From assembly GCA_003024785.1 (NCBI GenBank), contig PUQB01000374.1, forward strand, positions 1 through 64,000: 64,000 nucleotides of DNA, read 5' to 3'. Shown one piece after another: positions 48,770-60,291 of the stretch. The notes beneath the pieces are model-generated. The model ran no database searches. It saw only the letters and a program-made list of their open reading frames with translations, and was not told the origin of the DNA. Source of the stretch: Selaginella tamariscina (Eukaryota; Streptophyta; Lycopodiopsida; Selaginellales; Selaginellaceae). A program made the position numbers and the translations under genes. Numbering within the stretch: position 1 is the first letter of the stretch; each line of letters begins with the position of its first letter.

Positions 48770-49620
48770 AAGTCTGACGGAAAACTTGCTAAAACTTTTC
48801 TTGCTCCCGGGCGCGGACGGCCGGGATGCACGCTCTCAATCGCTGCTTGCCATCGCGAGCGAGCCAGGGCACAATTGCAGGGCGACGAGCGCTGCAATAC
48901 TTACCTCAACTGCCATTTGAGGAGCTCTGGGACGCAATCACCGCGTAGCAGTAACCATGAGCATTAAGGCGCGCTTCAGGTGGGCGACGAGGCCTTGAGG
49001 ACCAAGTGTCCTGAACAGAACACGCACTCGCTGTTCTAGACTAGAGCACTTAGCTTCGCCTTTTCTCAAAAGTGGGTGCAAGTTTTCTCCCGGGGAGGAG
49101 AAGCTCGTCCCTCTCACCACCAAGCTGTCCGGCATAGGCCCGCCGGACTACCCCTTCTCCGAGAACGAGTTCTCCGCGGTCAAGCCTGGCACTGCGGCTC
49201 TCGAAGACGTCAAGCCCTTTTCAATGCCGAGCACCCCGACCAACACGCCGACGTCCTCCGCCATCAACAGCCTCAACCTTAGCGTCAACAAGAGTGCCAA
49301 GTCCTGAAAGCGAAGGCCTCGTTCACGTCTAGAGTCTCACCCACTGACCGCGAGCGGCTTCAGCAGCATCAAGCGCCGGCGGTTCCCAACCTGCCAAAGA
49401 TACCCAGCATTGCAACGTTGATGCCGTTTGCCCTGTCGATGCTTCTACAGCTCATTGCATCTTTTCGATGCGCAAGGTGATGGGTTCCTCACTTTGTGAT
49501 ACCGCAGCAGGATGTTCAGTAGCCTGAACGGTAGCAAGAACAACAGCTGCAGCAGTTGTGCAGCGATCTCACCAGAAGTCCACAGTGAGAGAAGTATCTG
49601 CGTGCGCATCAGAACTACTG
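48770..49620. other. GC-rich patch with a decayed open frame
   Basis: The base composition rises sharply above the AT-rich surroundings. A plus-strand frame at about 49090-49307 reads EEKLVPLTTKLSGIGPPDYP, FSENEFSAVKPGTAAL and MPSTPTNTPTSSAINSLNLS before a stop. I do not recognise it. It may be a piece of foreign or retroposed GC-rich coding DNA. Confidence 0.4.
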
Positions 49621-49755
49621 CACATCATTTCATCTATACTTGTTGAGAGCTCTGGTTTTGAATTCTATGAATCAAGCTGATCAAACCAAGTTCTTGTAAA
49701 CATGGGGATGTGGACTTGGCTGTTCTTCTTTATCTGCCAAGCTCCTTGGGCGTTG

Positions 49756-49871
49756 TTGGGTGCCTCTTAGCGTGTCCTTTAGGTGCCTCTTAGTGTGTCA
49801 TTTAGTGTCCTTTAGGTGCCTCTTAGTGTGTCATTTAGTGTCCTTTAGGTGCCTCTTAGTGTGTCATTTAC
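49756..49871. repeat. 33-bp tandem repeat
   Basis: The unit GGTGCCTCTTAGTGTGTCAT plus TTAGTGTCCTTTA is repeated about three times, preceded by a shorter 23-bp version with GCGTGTCC. Confidence 0.9.
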
Positions 49872-49929
49872 TTTGGGAGGTCAAAGTAGAAGGTGTATAG
49901 GAAAGGTGCATGCAAGTGTGATTTGTGAT

Positions 49930-51840
49930 TAGGAAGTCCCTTTTTTGGGGATGCTCTTGAGGATGGGGCACATCAATATCCCCGATCTAAGAACAATTTA
50001 TTTGTTGAGCTCTTTTGTGACCCATTCTGCCTCCTCCCTTGTGCCGTAGCACACAACATAGTTGTGGCTCACCCTGTTTAGTTTGTCCTTTGTCCTTGTC
50101 CTTAGCACAAAGGTTTTTCATTACAATCTTGTGATTTTTGTTTTATAGTTCAAAGACGTAAGCAAGAGTTATGGTTCAAATTATATAATGGACAAGTATG
50201 TTAACAATGGTGCTGCTCATATTTCATAGTTGCATTTACATTGTACATCAACACTGCATTTACAGAGTTGGAGCGGTTGACGGAATTAAGTTGCATTCGA
50301 CAACAGTAATTTTGTCACGGTAATATGCATGAATAACAATTATATAATTAAGTTTCTTATATCTTAGCAGGAGGATAATCAATTTATTGTACAAAACTTT
50401 TAATTTGGATTTATGTCAATAATTAAGGTTCTAAGTGAATTAGGATGGAGTATGTATTTAGTTATAACCAATATCTCTTTAATAACGTACATAGCTGTGT
50501 GGAGGATGATTTAGGTGCATTTTTAAAAAGGCATTTAACACGCGTCTTACTTACAGGTTTTTTTACTATGTTTTTAAGTGAAACGTTAAGTTTAAGCGAA
50601 TAACAAATTCTGCCAAGTGACTTTTCAGAAGAAGTTGTATTTTTATGTTGGTAGTCTTTAACAAGCTCATTGAACAATAGCATAATTAAGGAAGTTGTAT
50701 GCAATTATGCATTACATAACGTTTTATAACTCAAATGATTTTGAGTTGGTATTTAGTGGCTTTGGATTGAGCATTATAAATTTTAAAATGTTGCATGTAA
50801 AGATCAAGAAGTTATACTTCATGTTTATATGTTTAAGTAATATTTAAAATTCATAATGTTCAATCCAAAGTCAGTCAACACTAATTCAAAGTTGTAGGAG
50901 TTTGATGATCACATATAACTTCCTCAATAATGTTCCACAAGTTTATTAAAGGTGATCGATATAAAAATATAGTTTCTCTTGGAAAGCCAATTGGTCGAGC
51001 TTGTTGTCAACATGTATACACTTAAACTTGATGTTTCACTTAAGAACATAATAAAGAAAACATGTAAGTAAGACACATGTTAAATATCTCTTTATAAATG
51101 TTCCTAAATTATTTTCCACAGAACATGCATACACTTAAACTTGACGTTTCACTTAAGAACATAATAAAGAAGACATGTAAGTAAGACACATGTTAAATTT
51201 TCTTTATAAATGTTCCTAAATTATTTTCCACAGAGTTGCATATGTTATCGAAGATATATTGATTGTATAGCACATATTCTATCCAATCCACTTAGAGTAG
51301 TAAAACATAAAAAAAATGAAATAACATGTTCTATGTTTTAAATTAAGCGTTAATGATGGATCCAAATTGGAACTCTTGTATGGTAAATTATTTATTTTCC
51401 TTATGAAGTAAAAGAAACTTGATTACATAGTTATTATACATGATAATTACACCAATGTCAAAGTTGTCGTTATCGAATGCAACTTAGTCTCGTCGATGCT
51501 CCAACTCTGTGGAGGTGGTGTTGGCATGCGATGTGGATGCAACCGATGTGAGCAACATCGTTGCTAACATAGTTACCCATTACAAAATTCAAAATATAAC
51601 TCTTACTTACATTTTAAAACCTTAAAATAAAAAATCACAGGATTGTAACAAATTACAAATTTTTATGTTGAGGTGCATTGATGATGAATAGGGTGAGCCA
51701 CAACTATAGGTGATTTTTTATGTCTTGCAGCAAGGGAGAAGGTGGAGTGGGTTGCAAAAGAACTTAACAAGCAAATTGTCCCTAGATTGGGGATATTGGT
51801 GTGTCCCATCCTCAAAAGTCCCTTAATAGCGCAGTAATAT
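49930..51840. repeat. 1.9-kb near-complete palindrome (fold-back)
   Basis: The left arm, 49930 to about 50810, is the diverged reverse complement of the right arm, about 50815-51840. Matching blocks are found in order along the arms: GATGGGGCACATCAATATCC / its partner at about 51805, GAGTTGGAGC near 50268 / 51500, TTAAGTTGCATTCGA, GTCTTACTTACA, and GATCAAGAAGTTATACTTCATG near the centre. The right arm is longer mainly because of a tandem duplication of 113 bp (51010-51233). The centre is near 50812 with almost no spacer. Confidence 0.85.
51010..51233. repeat. 113-bp tandem duplication in palindrome arm
   Basis: Two nearly identical copies, 51010-51122 and 51123-51233, both run from ACATG(T/C)ATACACTTAAACTT to TAAATTATTTTCCACAG. 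The left palindrome arm has one copy. Confidence 0.93.
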
Positions 51841-51849
51841 GGGCAATTA

Positions 51850-52555
51850 CTTTTATTGTTCACTGGAGCTTGGTTCTTCTTGGGTGCTTCTGCCATTGCA
51901 TGGGTGGGTGACAAGAGGTTGCTCGTCAAGTTCAAGTTCAAAAGGGGCTTCTTGATTATAGATCACTACACATCTTTAACTTTTGACCTTTTTGGAGTAA
52001 ATGAATATAAAGAGTGCGTTAAGGGATTTATATTTTTGAGACTTGTTAAATTTGGTAATAGTGCATCATAATAATTCTTACTAATGATTGCACCCATGAA
52101 GAAAAGAAAAAAAAAAAAAGAAAAGAAAAAAAAAAAAAAGAAAGAAAAAAACATAAGATAAAGCCCATAACACAAAGATCTTTTCACTAATTAATTTTTA
52201 TATTTCCATTATAAAAGAACACAAAACATAATAATCTAGCCTTACTCCTAATTACAAAGAAAAAAGAGAGAAAGAAGAAGCTTGAGACTTGATATATATA
52301 TATATTTCCTTAAACCCTTGGGCCTTGGTTTCTTATATACTTAAAATAATATAAGAATGCAAGTAAGTTAGGGTAGGGGTGTAAGAGAGGTGAAAGGTTG
52401 ACAAGGAAGCTGGTGGAAGAAGAAAAAAAAGGGGTGCTTGATCAAAGCAAGCATTAGTTACATGCAATAACATAATAATGTTAACTAGTTTAACCATGCA
52501 AGAAAAGAAAACAAAGAGAAATAAAGATATAAGTATGAGTAGAAGACTAGTCCAT
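51850..52555. other. Intergenic, A-rich
   Basis: Contains poly-purine/poly-A runs at 52098-52150 and 52416-52432 and a short (TA)n. No gene was recognised. Confidence 0.5.
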
Positions 52556-52559
52556 TACA

Positions 52560-52900
52560 TGTATATTATGGGCTACTAAGACGATGGTCCAAATTTTTTT
52601 GTGACAATGCCACAATAACTTGTAGGCCATTCCATAGAAAACCAGATGGGTGTCCCTCAACCTATCACACTTGGTGTACATGTTGATTAGTGCCTTCTAA
52701 ACATGGATCTCCATTTTGTGGTCGCACCATATAGTTTTTATGTGTACACACCTACCCTTGTTAAGTGCAAGGACTTTTTCATCATTACTCGCCAAGACAT
52801 GCCTTAAGCATGCTCAACACGCTGCCATGACCCAAAACAATTTGAGCACCTCATTCCAAGCACATGATGCAATTCTAGGCCATGGTTGTCTGTTGTAGTA
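52560..52900 (-). pseudogene. PPR protein pseudogene
   Basis: The minus strand reads ASNDEKVLALNKGRCVHIKT, then MEIHV, a stop, KALINMYTKCDRLRDTHLVFYG and LLWHCHKKI. This is the repeat wording of plant organelle RNA-binding PPR proteins (an NALINMYTKCG-type core). The internal stop (near 52710), frame changes and absence of a start or further repeats show decay. Confidence 0.7.
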
Positions 52901-53037
52901 TTCCTTCAAAAACAGCACTTGGCACTCATGTCGTCCCCAATGGCCACCACATCCTCATGAATAGACCTAAGCTACTACATGTCTTGAGAACACTCATTTC
53001 CTACTTTCTAGATGTGCTCTTGTGTATCTATGTGGTA

Positions 53038-53155
53038 TCATCTATACTTGTTAAGAGCTATGGTTGTTAATTCACAAGATCCTTAGAAGAACAAGGTTGA
53101 CTGAACTAAGTTCATGTAAATGTGGGATGCGAACTTGGTTGCTCTCCTAGCCTTA
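53038..53155. repeat. Second copy of the 49641-49745 sequence
   Basis: CATCTATACTTGTT-AGAGCT and the following TTCATGTAAATGTGGGAT-GAACTTGG wording parallel 49635-49740 in the same orientation. The homology continues past the hAT-like insertion at 53701 (CATGCCAAGC), as in TCTGCCAAGCTCC at 49732. Function unknown. Confidence 0.65.
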
Positions 53156-53156
53156 C

Positions 53157-53692
53157 CATAGTTACCGCGAACTTTTCTGACCTACAAACCCGACCTAACC
53201 GACCTAGGTTGCGACAGTTTAAAAAAATTCCCGACCTAGGTCGGAGGTTTCAAAAGATAAAAGATAAAGAAATATAAAAGAAAATAAATTAACATAATTC
53301 CAAATACATTTTCAAATACATTTTCTGGCACATTTGGTGAATGACAACAATCAATACTATAGTCAGCAACTCCCCCAAGGTGCGCTTTGATCCTTTGCGG
53401 CCTTCCTCCATACTCATTTCCACAAAAATTACATGTCCATCTAGATACACCTTTACCTTTGACAAATTACCTTACTTTTTTTTACATGTTCTCATGCCCA
53501 ATCATCCTTCGTGATGGTTTGAATGTACAAAAGTCCTTAAATCCTGCTCAAATTGCTATTTTTTCTTTGCTCTACTGATTTCTTTAGGGTTTTTTTTAGG
53601 GCATTTTTTTAATTCCAAACAATTCCGACCTAGGTCACGACCTAGGTCGGAAAAGTTTAAAAAACCACCGACCTAGGTCGGTGGTAACTATG
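53157..53692 (-). mobile_element. Non-autonomous hAT-like element with BED-finger relic
   Basis: 536 bp with terminal inverted repeats CATAGTTACC...GGTAACTATG. Its 8-bp flanks, AGCCTTAC (53149-53156) and TCCCTTAC (53693-53700), agree at 6 of 8 positions, the size expected for hAT target duplications. Subterminal palindromes CCGACCTAGGTCGG cluster at both ends. The minus strand near 53440-53340 reads RWTCNFCGNEYGGRPQRIKA, then HLGGVADYSIDCC, the CxxC...HxxxC signature of a BED zinc finger as found at the N-terminus of hAT transposases. No catalytic domain remains. Confidence 0.8.
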
Positions 53693-53700
53693 TCCCTTAC

Positions 53701-54450
53701 CATGCCAAGCTTTTTGTCATTGACAAGGTTGACAAACATGGGAACAAGCAAGGTCGTCGCTAGGTGCCTGGGTTATCCTTTACATTTTAAGTTTAGCCAT
53801 TAACCTAATTATAAATTATACTGTATGTTAATATCAAAATGAAATGCTTATGCAATAGATGTAGTTTTAATGGTATTTTATTTATTTTAATTTGATTTTT
53901 TAAACTATTGAAATTCCTTTGTACATGTATGTGTGTGTTATTGAATAATAATGTATACATGTATTTGGTTTTAAAATACATAAACATATTTGATTATATA
54001 TATATATATATATATTTACATCTTCTTTACCTGAATGCGTTGATATATCACAGCTTAAATTTATAAAATATTATTTTCTCCTTATTATGTTTTTTAGATG
54101 TCACTATCTATTATTATTTGTTACTTGTTCTAGATAAAATTTACAGTATACATGCATACATTACATGCACACTCTATGTACATGTACACAGGTCAGTGTA
54201 CGCATCCGTGTGCGCGTGCATGTGCTGTGTGAATGTCCTTATATTTATATACATGTATCCTACACACACATAATACTACATATGTAATATGTAGGCTTTA
54301 ACTTTCTTCAATAGGACGAAAACCTTGCAACATTTCGCTCCTAAACTAATTTGTATTTCTTTCCTGCAACACCATATACATACAGATTAGCTATTTCATA
54401 CAGACAGAGCGTACATATACCATACATAATATATCAGGTAGATGCTTACC
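53701..54450. other. Intergenic, AT-rich
   Basis: (TA)n at 53996-54014 and scattered CA/GT-rich words. No gene was recognised. Confidence 0.5.
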
Positions 54451-54655
54451 AAAATGAACTAATCTTCTCTTTCTTTGTCATTCTGTCTTCCTCCTGCAAA
54501 AAACCTGTCATAGTTTAACATACCATTTAATATACAGTATATATTTGGCTTCTTCATATGGTTCTTTATAAACTGCATAAACTCACAATATATAAACATA
54601 CCTAGTAGAAGGAATACGTATATACTTCCAAAAACCTGCACGGATACATGAACAT
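54451..54655 (-). other. Possible downstream (3'-UTR or alternative) exons of the ligase transcript
   Basis: Short segments bordered by good splice signals occur downstream of the ligase stop: CCGTGCAG before about 54640, ending ...CTACTAG|GTATGT near 54603; and TTTTTGCAG before about 54496, ending TTTTG|GTAAGC near 54449. They carry no conserved coding. Spliced 3' UTR or alternative ends are possible. Confidence 0.3.
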
Positions 54656-54729
54656 GTTTCAGCATCAGTGCAATTGTTAAAGTTTGTTAATTACTGGATT
54701 ACTCGCTACTTTCATGTCGAGTGCTAAAC

Positions 54730-57219
54730 CTAGTCTCCTTTATTAGCAGTGTTTCCTTCACGGCTTGTCTGAGCAAGGTACATCTCCACAATCTACAATG
54801 TTATGTTTAACAAATATGCACAAATACCCACCTATACTCACACAAAGAGAGAGAAGAGAGAGTACAGGATGCTGTGGCTAAAATACATGTGTAACATTGC
54901 TACTTCACTTAATATTATTACTGCACATGCGAGTACCTGCCCACTGGTAGTTGCATTCTCAGGAGTTTTATCTTCTCGCAATCTCACGAGCCGTGGAAAC
55001 CGCAGTGAGATCCTGCAAAAAATGTGTATGCATAGGGTTTATTTTGTACATGTATGCACGAACTTGAAGGTTTCGTTAACATAAAGAAAATGAGTATTTA
55101 TATATACCTTGTTAGGATCAACCAGTCCCACGCCAGCTTGGTGAACAGGACTGATGGTCAAGTCTGCTGCCTTCACTTCCCAGACCTGCATGTTACTTAT
55201 TTAGTATTCGCCGTTCCCCTCCCCCCCCCCCCCCCTCTCTCTACACACACACAACATACATTGTATTTTGAGAACAACTTATTATTACCTCTACGGCGTT
55301 AAACCAAACGTCGACATTGTCACTACCGTAACGGTAATATACCTGCAATTACCCGAAACATAAAGAGAATAGGTCCGTGTTTAGCTATTTTTATTATATA
55401 TAATTTCATAGTATATTAAAGTATTATTGATATACATTCTGGGAAAGAATGTGATACCTTCGGTTGGTTGATGACATGCTTTCGTAGGCTTTCAGAACGC
55501 TCCATGAGATCGGCTTCAGAAAATCCGGTTCCTATAATGCTTATTTATATATGCTTTCATATATTGTCGTATAGCGAACACACGCACACACACACACCAC
55601 ACACACACACACACACACTTTATATGTGTTTATGTATAAGGAGTGTCTGGATTGTTCGTCCCTTATATAAGAACAGGGGAGAAGCTAACGCTGATATGTT
55701 TGTAATATATTAATTTTTCATTTCTTGATGTATATCCTCACAAAGATTTACAAGCGTTAGTTATATATAAGTTCTATAACACTATAAGCTATAAACAAAT
55801 ACTTAGCTAAATGCATACACACATATGAAAGTGATGTACGGTATTCTTCATCGTTAGCTATGCACACGCATATATGTGTGTGTGTGTGTGTGTGTGTATT
55901 ATATAGACACACACAGAAAAGTACATAGCGGATTGCAACAAAGTACTACTTTTTCCTGATCATTTATATCATGTAGATATAACAGCTTTCTAAAACTGAG
56001 TATGTGTTGTGTGAAGAGGAAATCTGTTCATGCATTTGTAACTATATTTCATATTTAGAGAAAATAATAAATTATATCTGTGCGCATGAGTGTGTCTGTG
56101 TGTGTGTAAATGTATAATACTTACCGATTTTGCAAATGCTTTGGTATTCGCCACTGGTTGGATCATAGCAGGCCAAGAGAAAAGCACCATACACACCTGC
56201 AAAGTAGAAGAATGCGTTCGATGGTTTTAGAAAAAAATGAGCAGTTCTTACCAGCTCGCTTTCCTGCACCATGGAACGCACCAACTGGGACTAAGTCCAC
56301 TGAATCTCCAAGACTGGCCAAAAGAGAACGATATAATGTCGCGTATAGAACATACATGCAACTACATGCATACCGTACATACATATATATACATCAATGA
56401 ACAGTGTGTACTTGTCAGTTCAATTATTTAGTGTTATGCATGAGCTTATCAAATCGTGTTGTTAAGGCTTCCCGTACTATGATATTAATACTATGCGTAC
56501 CTATCCATGTAGTCCTTTTTCAGTTTCAGCCAGTTATTGGAACGCTTTGCCGGTTCGTATGTAGCTTCCGTTTCAACCGTTTTGATAATAAGACCCTCAC
56601 AACTGCCAGTGAACGTAGCAAGGAAAACGTATTAGTATTAAAATCACTTTGAGCGTAAGTAATAAACGTAAATGGAAGTACTAAACTTAAATTAACCTCA
56701 CACAGCGGAATATTAAAATTATTAAGAACCAACCCGTAATTGATGGCATCATTGAGGAAAGTCTGCAATACATCCAGATCCTTTGAGATAATACTTTTTG
56801 CAAATTGACATTCTCCAGGTAGGTCTTGAAATGCTTCGTGCAGTAGCTGCATATATCCGAAACGGTAAGTACATGTACGAGTTTATGGACGTATGCATAT
56901 GTATTAGCATATAATAAAATATATTACAGCAAACCACTTACAGGAATATAGAATAAGTTACATTTTGCACAAATCCAACGTATTCACACATATTATGCAC
57001 ACTAACAATATAACGTACGTATTTCAAGTTCTAACCTGCCGTCTGATAACCAGTTGTTCTTGCAGCAGTACTTTCCCATCCAAATAAAGCAGGTCGAACG
57101 CAAACAAGCAGACCTGCACCGTGACATCCTCCTGCTTAACACTTTTTCTAGCTCGGGTGCTAAGAGTCTGTAAAAATAAATAATTATGATTATTTCGATC
57201 TACCCGTAATTATGAATAC

Positions 57220-57254
<35 letters not shown>

Positions 57255-59425
57255 TTTGTCATGCATGAATGTATGTAAATGCATATAATAGCAATTAATC
57301 CTGCATATGCACTGTTCACCTGAAACGGCAATAATTTGCCCTTGTCCCTATCGTATGCAACAATTTCACAATCGAGCACGAAGGTAACCACGTGCGATTT
57401 CTTAAACCTGAAAAAATTAATATTGGCATTGATTATTAAGCTAAAACACACACACACACACACAGATCACCTCCTGATCATAGAGACAACGTCCGGATAC
57501 TTTCCGGTATTACGCTCCGCATTTCTGCTGTAGATTTCAACTGTTCCATCTTCCAGGTAATGGATCTGTAAATTACACTAACTTTATTAAATGTAACATT
57601 AACGAAGTTATATACCATGTATACATGCTAAGACATGAAATAATAAAAAGATGTATAAGATGTTCATAAAGTATACCTGCGCCCTCTCTCCATCATACTT
57701 GTATTCGCTCGTAAAAGCCACGTTTTGGAACTTATCAAGAATTTCCTTGACGCCTTTAGTCGGCTTTGCAAGCATTGGACCAATCGGCACACCAGGAACA
57801 AACTTACATTTGTCCCGCAGCTTTGAAATGCCTTCCGACAAAGCAGGTATTATTTTCTCATATATTGGACAGACCGCATAAGTTTCCTTCATGATCTGAA
57901 TTGCCTGTCATCCATCGCAAAAATTTAGCCATACGTGCGTGCGTACGTGTGTGTGTGCATGTGTATGTGTGGCTTTTCTTTCCTCACCTCCTCTAGCCGA
58001 GCTGGAAGTTGTGAGCTTTGCACGGGAGGCCGCTCAGAGTAGACTGCAGCTTGTGCTAAGGCCGCCAGAACTGTTTGCTCGGCCAGTCCAGCCCGCAGTT
58101 TTGCCTGAGAATGCAAGAGATAAATACAGCTGCAACATACGTACGGACGGACGGACGGACGGACGGACATACATTTTGCTTTGTACCTGCAAAAGTCGTA
58201 TGAGATATTGTGGCTCACAATCAGTTGCAGCAACCAGAAGCGATTTGATACGACCCCTTTTCTTCTCCTGGCTTTTCTCTCCACTTTCCTGTTGCAAATA
58301 GACTGTTACAAAACTAGTTCCCGACCACACACAGGCGCACCCACACACAATATTACTCGCCTTGGCAATGGCTCGAAAAGCCTCAAAGACAGTGGAACAA
58401 GTTAATGAAGGAGGCTGGATAAAGAGCCGCTGTGATAATCGGCTAGACTTAGCTACCAGGCCCAAGTCTCCCGAAGCCTGCATAAACCCATGGAAGAGTT
58501 GCAACACACAAGACACACATACATTGACCCTCTATCACATTACTTATAACATATAGTTGTAGGATGGTTACGTATGTTACACATATAGAGATATATAAAT
58601 ATGCGTCTTTTATATAGATATATATCAAAGAAATATACCTTACAAAGATAATACACCAAAGAATTACCTTAAGCTGGGCCTTGATATTGTCTTCTGACCG
58701 ACCGTAAGTTCTGCCATAGACTTCACGATGGCAGCTTCACCGATTCCAAGCTCAATTCCCTCGTGAGAAGAAGCAATTTTGTTAGCAGATAAGTAAACTA
58801 ACGGAAGTAAATCCTCCGGTGTCGTTTCAATCACCGTCCGATATGCATTGCAGAGGATCTGCGTGATCAGATTCCGACCGCTCTCATTAGATATAGCTGC
58901 ACACATAAAACTGATCAGTGGCCCCACATGCATGCTATACTACTTACATATATGGATGATAAATCAACTCTCTCTCTCTCTCTCACGTATTGTACCACCC
59001 CGACGAATTCAAAATAGTAATTTTATACTTACTGTCAACGACGCGGGCAAAGAACAAGAAGGAACCGGCTGCTTCTCTTTCCAAAATGCGGCCTGCTTCG
59101 GATTGAAGTTGTTGGAGCCTAAGGCAGCAATAGCTTGATCGATGATCTCCTTAGAAGGTCCAACTGCCGCAGCCGGTTGAGCCGCCGGAGCGGATTGAGC
59201 TGCCTGAACAGGTTGAGAAGCTTCAGCCGGCTGAGGAGGTGGAGCCGCTTCAACCGGTTGAGGAGGTTGAGCCTGAGCTGTCTGTTGAGAACCTTGAGCT
59301 GCCTGAGAACGTCCAGATCGGCGAGCTTTAGAAGGGGGAGGTCGCCCCCCTTTCTTCCCGCTGTCTCTCGCATTCTTCATGAGAACCTCGTATGCATTTT
59401 TCTCCGGCTTTCCCCTGTCCGACAT
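54730..59425 (-). CDS. LIG1: ATP-dependent DNA ligase 1, 18 exons
   Basis: Joins nicks in replication and excision repair via a covalent enzyme-AMP. Exons: 59425-59033, 58897-58668, 58477-58361, 58288-58187, 58104-57988, 57904-57677, 57565-57471, 57407-57320, 57167-57036, 56846-56734, 56602-56501, 56313-56252, 56196-56125, 55531-55458, 55342-55289, 55195-55108, 55012-54937, 54783-54730. After a Gln/Ala/Pro-rich N-terminus come the DNA-binding domain ([19 protein letters not shown], exon 2), motif [11 protein letters not shown] with the adenylated Lys (exon 6), motif [13 protein letters not shown] (exon 8), IIIa [10 protein letters not shown] (exon 9), [10 protein letters not shown] (exon 11), [11 protein letters not shown] (exon 11) and [14 protein letters not shown] (exon 17). 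Exon phases agree throughout except for single missing bases near 59060 (exon 1) and 58710 (exon 2); allowing for these the protein is 732 residues. Intron 3 has a GC donor. Confidence 0.93.
58143..58170. repeat. (GGAC)n tetranucleotide repeat in ligase intron 4
   Basis: Six GGAC-type units in tandem after GTAC, within the intron between exons 4 and 5. Confidence 0.9.
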
Positions 59426-59859
59426 ATCTCCAGCAAGATTTTTCAATGCAAAATGAGACTTTGATCTAGAATCTACACTTGATCTACACAAGAAATCGTA
59501 GCGCTTTCACAAAGAAACAGAATGCCGCTTCACGAAAACACAAGAAATCACAGCGAATTCACGGAAAGCTTCCAAAATCCACACTAGAATCACTCAAATC
59601 TAACTAGAAACAGCAAGAACAATGGCGCTCAAGAACAAGAGATCGAACACCTCGCGCCTAGACGGAAGAACAAGTAAATGAAATTGCCCTAAAATGCTTG
59701 TCCGGGCCAGTATTTCAAATTTTGAAAGAGGGAAATCAAGAAGTAGAGAGAAGAGAATTTGAATCTTACATGTGAAATTTCCACGAAGGAGGCCGAGCCG
59801 TGCTGAAAACTCGTGGAACCAATGGCGCCCACAGCCCAGCCGCCCGCAGCATTTACTTA

Positions 59860-59905
59860 AAAACCCTAGTAATTTTTCCCGCCATAGCTAAAACCCTAAA
59901 AGCGG
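59860..59905 (-). promoter_or_regulatory. E2F-type site flanked by telo-boxes, upstream of LIG1
   Basis: TTTTTCCCGCC at about 59873-59883 contains the E2F consensus TTTCCCGC. AAACCCTA occurs on both sides (about 59861 and 59891). E2F sites with telo-boxes are typical of plant S-phase and growth genes, which fits a replicative ligase. The site lies about 450 bp upstream of the ligase ATG. Confidence 0.65.
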
Positions 59906-59992
59906 ACATTTTATATAATGGCATATAATGTATAAATAGAATGATCTTTATATAGATTATTAAACTTACCTTTGTATAGAATGATTCAAACC

Positions 59993-60262
59993 CTAATTCT
60001 CCTCTGTTTTTCCTGACTGTTGTTCAGAACCCACTACATTTTGTGCTGCATTCTGCTCCACGGATCGTTTATACCAGCGATTCATCGAAATCACTGTCTG
60101 AATAAGAATATGATACATTAAATTGTTATGAGTAAAAAATAAACACATGGATTCTATTGAAATTATAGTCATATTATTAAACTTAATTCAATATAGAACC
60201 TGAATGCCAACCGCCCAGGCAAGAATTACAGCCACACCGAGAGAATGCCCGTCAAACTTCAT
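59993..60262 (-). CDS. Single-pass membrane microprotein (55 aa), downstream member of tandem pair
   Basis: Exons 60262-60200 and 60097-59993 join in frame and end at TAG. The protein begins MKFDGHSLGVAVILAWAVGI, giving one hydrophobic helix (residues 8-21). The intron follows immediately (GIQ|T), then a basic stretch NRWYKRS and a polar tail. It shares helix wording, length and intron position with the neighbour at 60292-60574 (VIL-WA-G-Q). I do not recognise the family. Small respiratory or membrane-complex subunits have this size and shape, but that is only a possibility. Confidence 0.65.
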
Positions 60263-60291
60263 CTCCTCTGAGGTTTATGAAGTTTAGGGTT

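Noticed and set aside
51663..51941. Minus-strand 92-codon frame at the right end of the palindrome
   Set aside because: The corresponding left-arm sequence carries stops and the reading has no recognised motif; not supported as a gene.
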